Source of the DNA: Sphingomonas sp. H160509
Lineage (GTDB): Bacteria > Pseudomonadota > Alphaproteobacteria > Sphingomonadales > Sphingomonadaceae
Reading direction: 5' to 3'
DNA: 64,000 bases
Assembly (NCBI RefSeq): GCF_024124765.2
Contig: NZ_JAMXSR020000004.1
Span: 62,001 to 126,000, forward strand
Under the pieces are notes generated by a model, which had not been told where the DNA came from, did no database searches, and worked only from the letters and a program-made list of their open reading frames with translations. Shown piece by piece: positions 60,023 to 64,000 of the stretch; within the stretch, counting starts at the first letter, position 1; every line of letters starts with the position of its first letter. Made by a program: the position numbers and the translations under genes.

Positions 60023-60552
60023 GCCGCAACATTAGGAACAATTGGAAGCCCTCTAAAGTAGCGGATTCTAGATCTGCTGCGCTGTTGCGGAACGTCCGCT
60101 CTCCCCATTATCGCCGCCCAGCAGTCAAATATGTGGAAAACCCTTTCTAAATTACGACTGCGCGACAAGCAGGTGTTTTCGTACGGCAGCCTATCGATCG
60201 TTTTATAACGCCGTCGCTAACCTTGTGTGGCGACTATCGTGTGATTTCCGACAACGATCGTCTGGCTTTGCCGGTCGCGTCGAGGTTGCCGTTATTGTAC
60301 CACCCCGCAAGGCGTGATCATTGAGCGGGCCATTCCGTGTCCAGAATTGAGAACCACGCCGTATCGCCAGTCCGCTCAATCCTGCCGCCTTCATCCGCGC
60401 TGCGATCCGATGAAGTTTCTCAATCCCCTGATGTCTGGGTCCAAGGGGATAGATATCGATGTGACCGTCCTACGGTTCAGATCCCGATCGGGCAGGTCCG
60501 GACGCTCGTCGCCCATCGACACGCAGCACCGAGGATCGAGACGACCAATACC
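60023..60552. other. About 530 bases without a recognised gene
   Basis: Contains at 60156-60179 a GCGACAAGCAGGTGTTTTCG stretch closely like the one at 47957-47980 (res-like region). Otherwise nothing seen. Confidence 0.35.
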
Positions 60553-60916
60553 TCACGTCACTCCGACAGGCTGGTGATCGTAGAACTCGACCTGCATAGA
60601 AACAGGGCCGATCACCTCAACATGGTGCGGCTCGTCTGGATGGATGAGGCCCGGCATGCCAGGGTCGAGAACGCGCGAGGTTCCGTCCTCCCTGCAGTAG
60701 CGGAGCGACCCTTCTAAGATCCGGATCACGCCCCAGACACCGCGTTTCGTGCGATGCTCCCGTTGCAGCGCCTGGGGCAGAGTCTCCGCGGTGAACAAAG
60801 GCGACGAGCGGTAGGGCGTCGAGGCGTCGCGGAAAGCGCCACCGGGAATGTGCCGGGACGAGTCCCTCTGCAGCCGGTGAAGCGCCACTCGAGCCGCCCT
60901 GTCCCTGATTGATCAT
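60553..60916 (-). CDS. DUF1971 domain protein (TehB-associated cupin type), one frameshift
   Basis: About 120 residues. The best start is 60916 with GGAGGTG, a strong ribosome site; the frame then shifts near 60852-60856 (one base removed gives LVPHIPGGAFRD). The conserved part STPYRSSPLFTAETLPQALQ, HRTKRGVWGVIRILEGSL and HHVEVIGPVSMQVEFYD is DUF1971, a single cupin barrel found alone or fused to the TehB tellurite methyltransferase. It may bind a small ligand or metal. Without the shift, ATG at 60888 gives most of the domain. Confidence 0.7.
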
Positions 60917-61051
60917 GTTTCACCTCCCTCTTCATGCTCGGGCGCCATCGCGCCACGTTTTCTCGAAAGACATCATCACGTGCCGTTTACGCGGTCGGCT
61001 AGTAAGCGAAGTGCTACGCCGAACATCGGCTGCGCGTTGGCATCAGACGGA

Positions 61052-61513
61052 TCAGAGCAGGCCCGCCGCGCAGAGGCCAAGCAGGACCGCGATCGCGTCC
61101 TCCAGCACTGCGGCCGGAGGATCGCTCCTGAAGGACCGGGCAAGCCATTCACGCGCAAGCGCGCCGCCGTAGGTGCCGAGCGCCGCGCCGACCAAGCTGC
61201 ACAGGCACCCTACGAGAATCATTCCCGAACTCGCGCCGACCGTGGCTCCTGCGAGTGACCCGGTGACCAGGCGGCCGGAGAGTTGAACGGGCACCGTTCT
61301 GCTCGGAGTCGAGGGCAGCAAATCCGTGATGAACTCGGCCAGCGCCAGCAAAGAGAGGATGCCTACGGTCCACGGGCTGGCCATGAAGCCCAGCCACGTT
61401 CCCGCCACCGGGAGCACACCAGCATAGGCGGCCCAGCTGGCCAGGGTCGGCGCGGTCATCGCACGCAGCCCCGCGACCAGACCGATCAGCAAGGACAGGA
61501 AAACGATCGTCAT
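61052..61513 (-). CDS. DUF4126-like membrane protein
   Basis: 153 residues from MTIVFLSLLIGLVAGLRA; GAGGAG lies upstream. Four hydrophobic helices, with GLRAMTAPTLASWAA near the start and SGRLVTGSLAGATVG in the middle, as in DUF4126 proteins of unknown role. It ends the efflux-gene cluster, 22 bases downstream of the outer-membrane factor stop, so it may be in the same operon. Intact. Confidence 0.65.
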   Translation of the reverse strand: MTIVFLSLLIGLVAGLRAMTAPTLASWAAYAGVLPVAGTWLGFMASPWTVGILSLLALAEFITDLLPSTPSRTVPVQLSGRLVTGSLAGATVGASSGMILVGCLCSLVGAALGTYGGALAREWLARSFRSDPPAAVLEDAIAVLLGLCAAGLL

Positions 61514-61535
61514 CGCACGCGAGCTCCTCAAAAGG

Positions 61536-63038
61536 TCAGGGCGTCGTTGTAGGCGTTGGCACGACGGCGCGCTTGCCCCCGACCGGCAGCGCTTGGCTGA
61601 TTCCGTCACCGAGTGACGCACCAAGCGATCGCAACGGAACGCCGCCGCCAAGTGAACGGACGAGCGCGACGTCGAGGAGAAAGGCCCGTGACTCGAAGCC
61701 CGCCAGTACCCGGCGGCGGGTGAGCAGCCGGTCCTCGATCAGCAGCACGGACTGGTAGTCGGCCGCGCCCATTCGGTAGCGCAACTGAGCTAGCCGGTAG
61801 GCGCGCTCGGTGGCGACGACGGCGCCTTGAGCACCCGCTCTCGCATCGGCAAGGTGACGCTCACCTTGCACTACGTCCGCGACCTCGCGCAGCCCCTGCA
61901 CGACCGCATCGTCATAGGTGGCGACCGCCGCATCGAACTCGGCACGTGCCCCGCTGTAGTTCGCGCGCCGCCGGCCGCCATCGAAGATGGGTAGGCTGAG
62001 CGCCGGCCCCGCCCCGCCAACGTCGGCGCCCGCGTTCAGGAGGTTGCCGAGACCCAGCGCGTCGAAGCCGATGAAGGCCAGGAGATTTACGCTCGGGTAG
62101 AACTGGGCGCGAGCCACCTTTATCCTACGTCCGGCCGCCTCGACACGCCAGCGTGCCGCAACCACGTCCGGCCGGCGTCCCAGCAAGTCGGCGGCAAGCG
62201 CAGCGGGCAGACCGAAGCTGCGTAGCGACGGCTTGACGGGACGTTCGATGGCCAGTCCCCGGTCTGGACCGGCACCCAGCAGAGCCGCGATGCGGTTGCG
62301 CGCGATGCCGATGGACTCGTCGGCTACGGCAAGATCCGCGCGCGCCGCAGGCGGGCCGGCCTCTGCTTGGGCCAGGTCAGATTCGGAATCGAAGCCGTGC
62401 TCCGTGCGCGCCCTGACTATCCGCAGGCTCTCACTGCGAAGATCAAGCGTGCTCTGGAGCACGTCGCGGTCCGCGTAGAGGCGGACCAAGTCTGCATAGG
62501 CCGCCGCGATCGACGCGGAGACTATCAACCTCGCCGCGGCGGCGTCCGCGGTCGCCGCCGCGGCATCCGAGCGAGCCGCTGCAAGCGTAGCCCGGTTCTT
62601 GCCCCAGAAATCCAATTCCCAGCTGAACCCGACAGTCGCGCGACCGTAGCCGCGGTAGCCGTCCCGCTGCGGGGTAACCGGAATGCCGTCCTCGCTGCTT
62701 GGCTTCGTAATCGTGACCGACGCATCCGCGTTAACGCTCGGGAGCAGGGGCGCTCCGGCCGCACCTACCGCGGCCTCGGCGCGGCGCAGGCGCGCGCTAG
62801 CCTGCGCGACCGACGGCGAGTCCTTCAGGCCTTCCTCGATCAACGCGTCGAGCTGGCCGTCGCCATAGGCGAGCCACCAGCTATCCGTGGGCCAGTCGGC
62901 GACAGGTGCTGCGAGGCTTTGGCTGCTCAAGTACGCCTGGGCTGCCTTTGGTACTGGGGCGGGGCCAAGATGGGGCGGCGACAGGCAGCCGCTCAGCAAG
63001 AGGCACGGCATCAGTAGGAGTGTGGGCAGCCGGCTCAC
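61536..63038 (-). CDS. Efflux outer-membrane factor (NodT/OprM type)
   Basis: About 500 residues, beginning with GTG that overlaps the stop of the membrane-fusion gene as GTGA. Lipobox LLLSGC near residue 16. Two OEP repeats with the usual features (WWLAYGDGQLDALIEEGL; GFSWELDFWGKNRA; LLGRRPDVVAARWRVEAAG; SLPIFDGGRRRANY). It forms the trimeric tunnel of a tripartite pump. Substrate unknown. Intact. Confidence 0.9.
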   Translation of the reverse strand: MSRLPTLLLMPCLLLSGCLSPPHLGPAPVPKAAQAYLSSQSLAAPVADWPTDSWWLAYGDGQLDALIEEGLKDSPSVAQASARLRRAEAAVGAAGAPLLPSVNADASVTITKPSSEDGIPVTPQRDGYRGYGRATVGFSWELDFWGKNRATLAAARSDAAAATADAAAARLIVSASIAAAYADLVRLYADRDVLQSTLDLRSESLRIVRARTEHGFDSESDLAQAEAGPPAARADLAVADESIGIARNRIAALLGAGPDRGLAIERPVKPSLRSFGLPAALAADLLGRRPDVVAARWRVEAAGRRIKVARAQFYPSVNLLAFIGFDALGLGNLLNAGADVGGAGPALSLPIFDGGRRRANYSGARAEFDAAVATYDDAVVQGLREVADVVQGERHLADARAGAQGAVVATERAYRLAQLRYRMGAADYQSVLLIEDRLLTRRRVLAGFESRAFLLDVALVRSLGGGVPLRSLGASLGDGISQALPVGGKRAVVPTPTTTP

Positions 63039-64000
63039 GACCGGACGCCGCACTTGAACGATCCACCCTGGATCCACGAGAGCATGCCGCCGTGTGACCT
63101 GCCGTCGGCATGGCTCCCCAAGGCGATCCGTGGCGTCGCAGACATTCCGGTCGCTAGCCGCTCGCTAGACGGCTGGTCCCGATCCAGCAGTATGCGCACC
63201 GTAAAGCGCCGCGCGATCTTGGTGAAATTACCGGTCGCGTTGTCCGGAGGGATGACCGCGAACTCGGAACCGCTGGCGCCCTGGGTTCCCTCTACCACCC
63301 CGCAGAAGCTGGTCTCCGGCACCGCGTCGACGGCCACCTCGACCCGGTCACCCGGGCGCACGCGTGGAAGCTGCGTCTCGCGCAGGTTCGCCTCCACCCA
63401 CAAGCCCTTTGTCGGGGTGATCGCCAGCAGCCGGGTCCCGGTGTTCACGAACTCGCCGAGCCGCACGTTGCGCGCTGCCACCCTGCCCTCGCGCGGCGCG
63501 ACGATGGCGGTCCTGCCGAGATCGGCGCGCGCGCGGAGCAGCTTGGCCTCGGCGCTCTGCAGCTGCGCGCCGACGGCGAGAGTCTGCGCGTCGAGGACGC
63601 CGATCTGCCTGCGCGCGAAGGTCGCCTGCGCCCGGCTCTGCGCGACACCCGACACAGCGCGAACGTTTTCGGCGCGCGACGCCTCGAAGAGCTGACGGCT
63701 GATGGCGCCCCTCACCGACCAGGGCGTCCGAGCGTGCGAAGTCGGCACCCGTCTTTAACTGCGTGGCACGGGCCGCGACAACGCTCGAGTCGGCCACCTC
63801 TATCTGGGCCGCCTGGAGAGCGCGCTGCGCCGCAATCTGGCGGAGCGCCGCGTGCTGCTGCGCGACCGCCGCTTCCGCATCCGCCACTGCTGAGCGGTAA
63901 TCAGTTGGGTCGATGTGCACGAGGACCTGCCCGGCCTTTACCAGTTGGTCGTTCTCCGTTTCGACGGCCGTGATGTAGCCGGGAACCTTCGGCGAGATAA
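63035..64000 (-). CDS. Membrane-fusion protein (HlyD/EmrA type), 5' end outside window, one frameshift
   Basis: The visible part has the first half of the lipoyl domain cut by the window edge (NDQLVKAGQVLVHIDPTDYRSAV), a long hairpin helix, then the return lipoyl half (GRTAIVAPREGRVAARNVRLGEFV) and the barrel domain (GLWVEANLRETQLPRVRPGDRV). The order is EmrA-like. A run of C4 at 63710-63713 shifts the frame; one base less gives VGEGAISRQLFEASRAEN. The inner-membrane transporter is not between this gene and the outer-membrane factor, so it should lie beyond the window if at all. Confidence 0.85.

Overview
The window reads as accessory DNA from a sphingomonad (Alphaproteobacteria, Sphingomonadales), most likely a plasmid or an integrated plasmid-like element. 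The evidence is high-GC coding DNA, an iteron-flanked RepA-type initiator, a ParA with a small partner gene, a MobF relaxase, TonB-receptor and carotenoid genes, a MucR/Ros regulator, and many insertion sequences. No rRNA, tRNA or CRISPR array was seen.

Layout. 1-9.7 kb: a truncated DUF1176 protein, a coupled pair of small membrane proteins (DUF3617-like and SHOCT), a decayed SPFH/stomatin gene, a CrtI-type carotenoid desaturase and a TonB-dependent receptor. 9.7-26 kb is the plasmid backbone: a tyrosine recombinase, parA with its small partner and a 1-kb array of ACCGGATA-like boxes at 17-bp spacing (putative centromere), repA with iterons on both sides, transposon debris, a TetR regulator with three matching palindromes, and a mob accessory gene with the TraA relaxase. 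26-36.5 kb: an IS1182-like element, a type I restriction-modification locus (hsdM-fic-hsdS-hsdR) with a Fic protein inside it, and two serine recombinases, one coupled to an HNH-like nuclease.

36.8-42.6 kb is the most interesting part. It is a five-gene set that looks like a divergent Fap functional-amyloid system: a secreted protein with seven repeats, a small secreted protein with a related C-terminus, a C39-peptidase-like lipoprotein, a protein with a double-glycine leader motif, and a coiled-coil plus outer-membrane barrel protein. A Crp/Fnr regulator follows.

43.3-64 kb: an ISL3-like element, an ECF sigma factor behind two tiny overlapping genes, a membrane protein, a CPBP protease split by an IS5-type element with a clean 4-bp target duplication, a TPR protein, GAF and RadC-like proteins, a LuxR-type membrane-anchored regulator, MucR, a small RMF-like protein, a PAS-GGDEF-EAL protein, DUF1971 and DUF4126 proteins, and an efflux pair (outer-membrane factor and membrane-fusion protein) that runs off the window.

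A caution covers the whole annotation. About nineteen otherwise good genes are broken by single-base indels, nearly all in short homopolymers, mostly G or C and mostly one base too many. The simplest reading is uncorrected homopolymer error in the assembly, so these genes are annotated as whole genes with the shift noted. Genes broken in other ways (SPFH, HAD, IS6, IS21 and IS66 remnants, the IS-split CPBP gene) look truly decayed.
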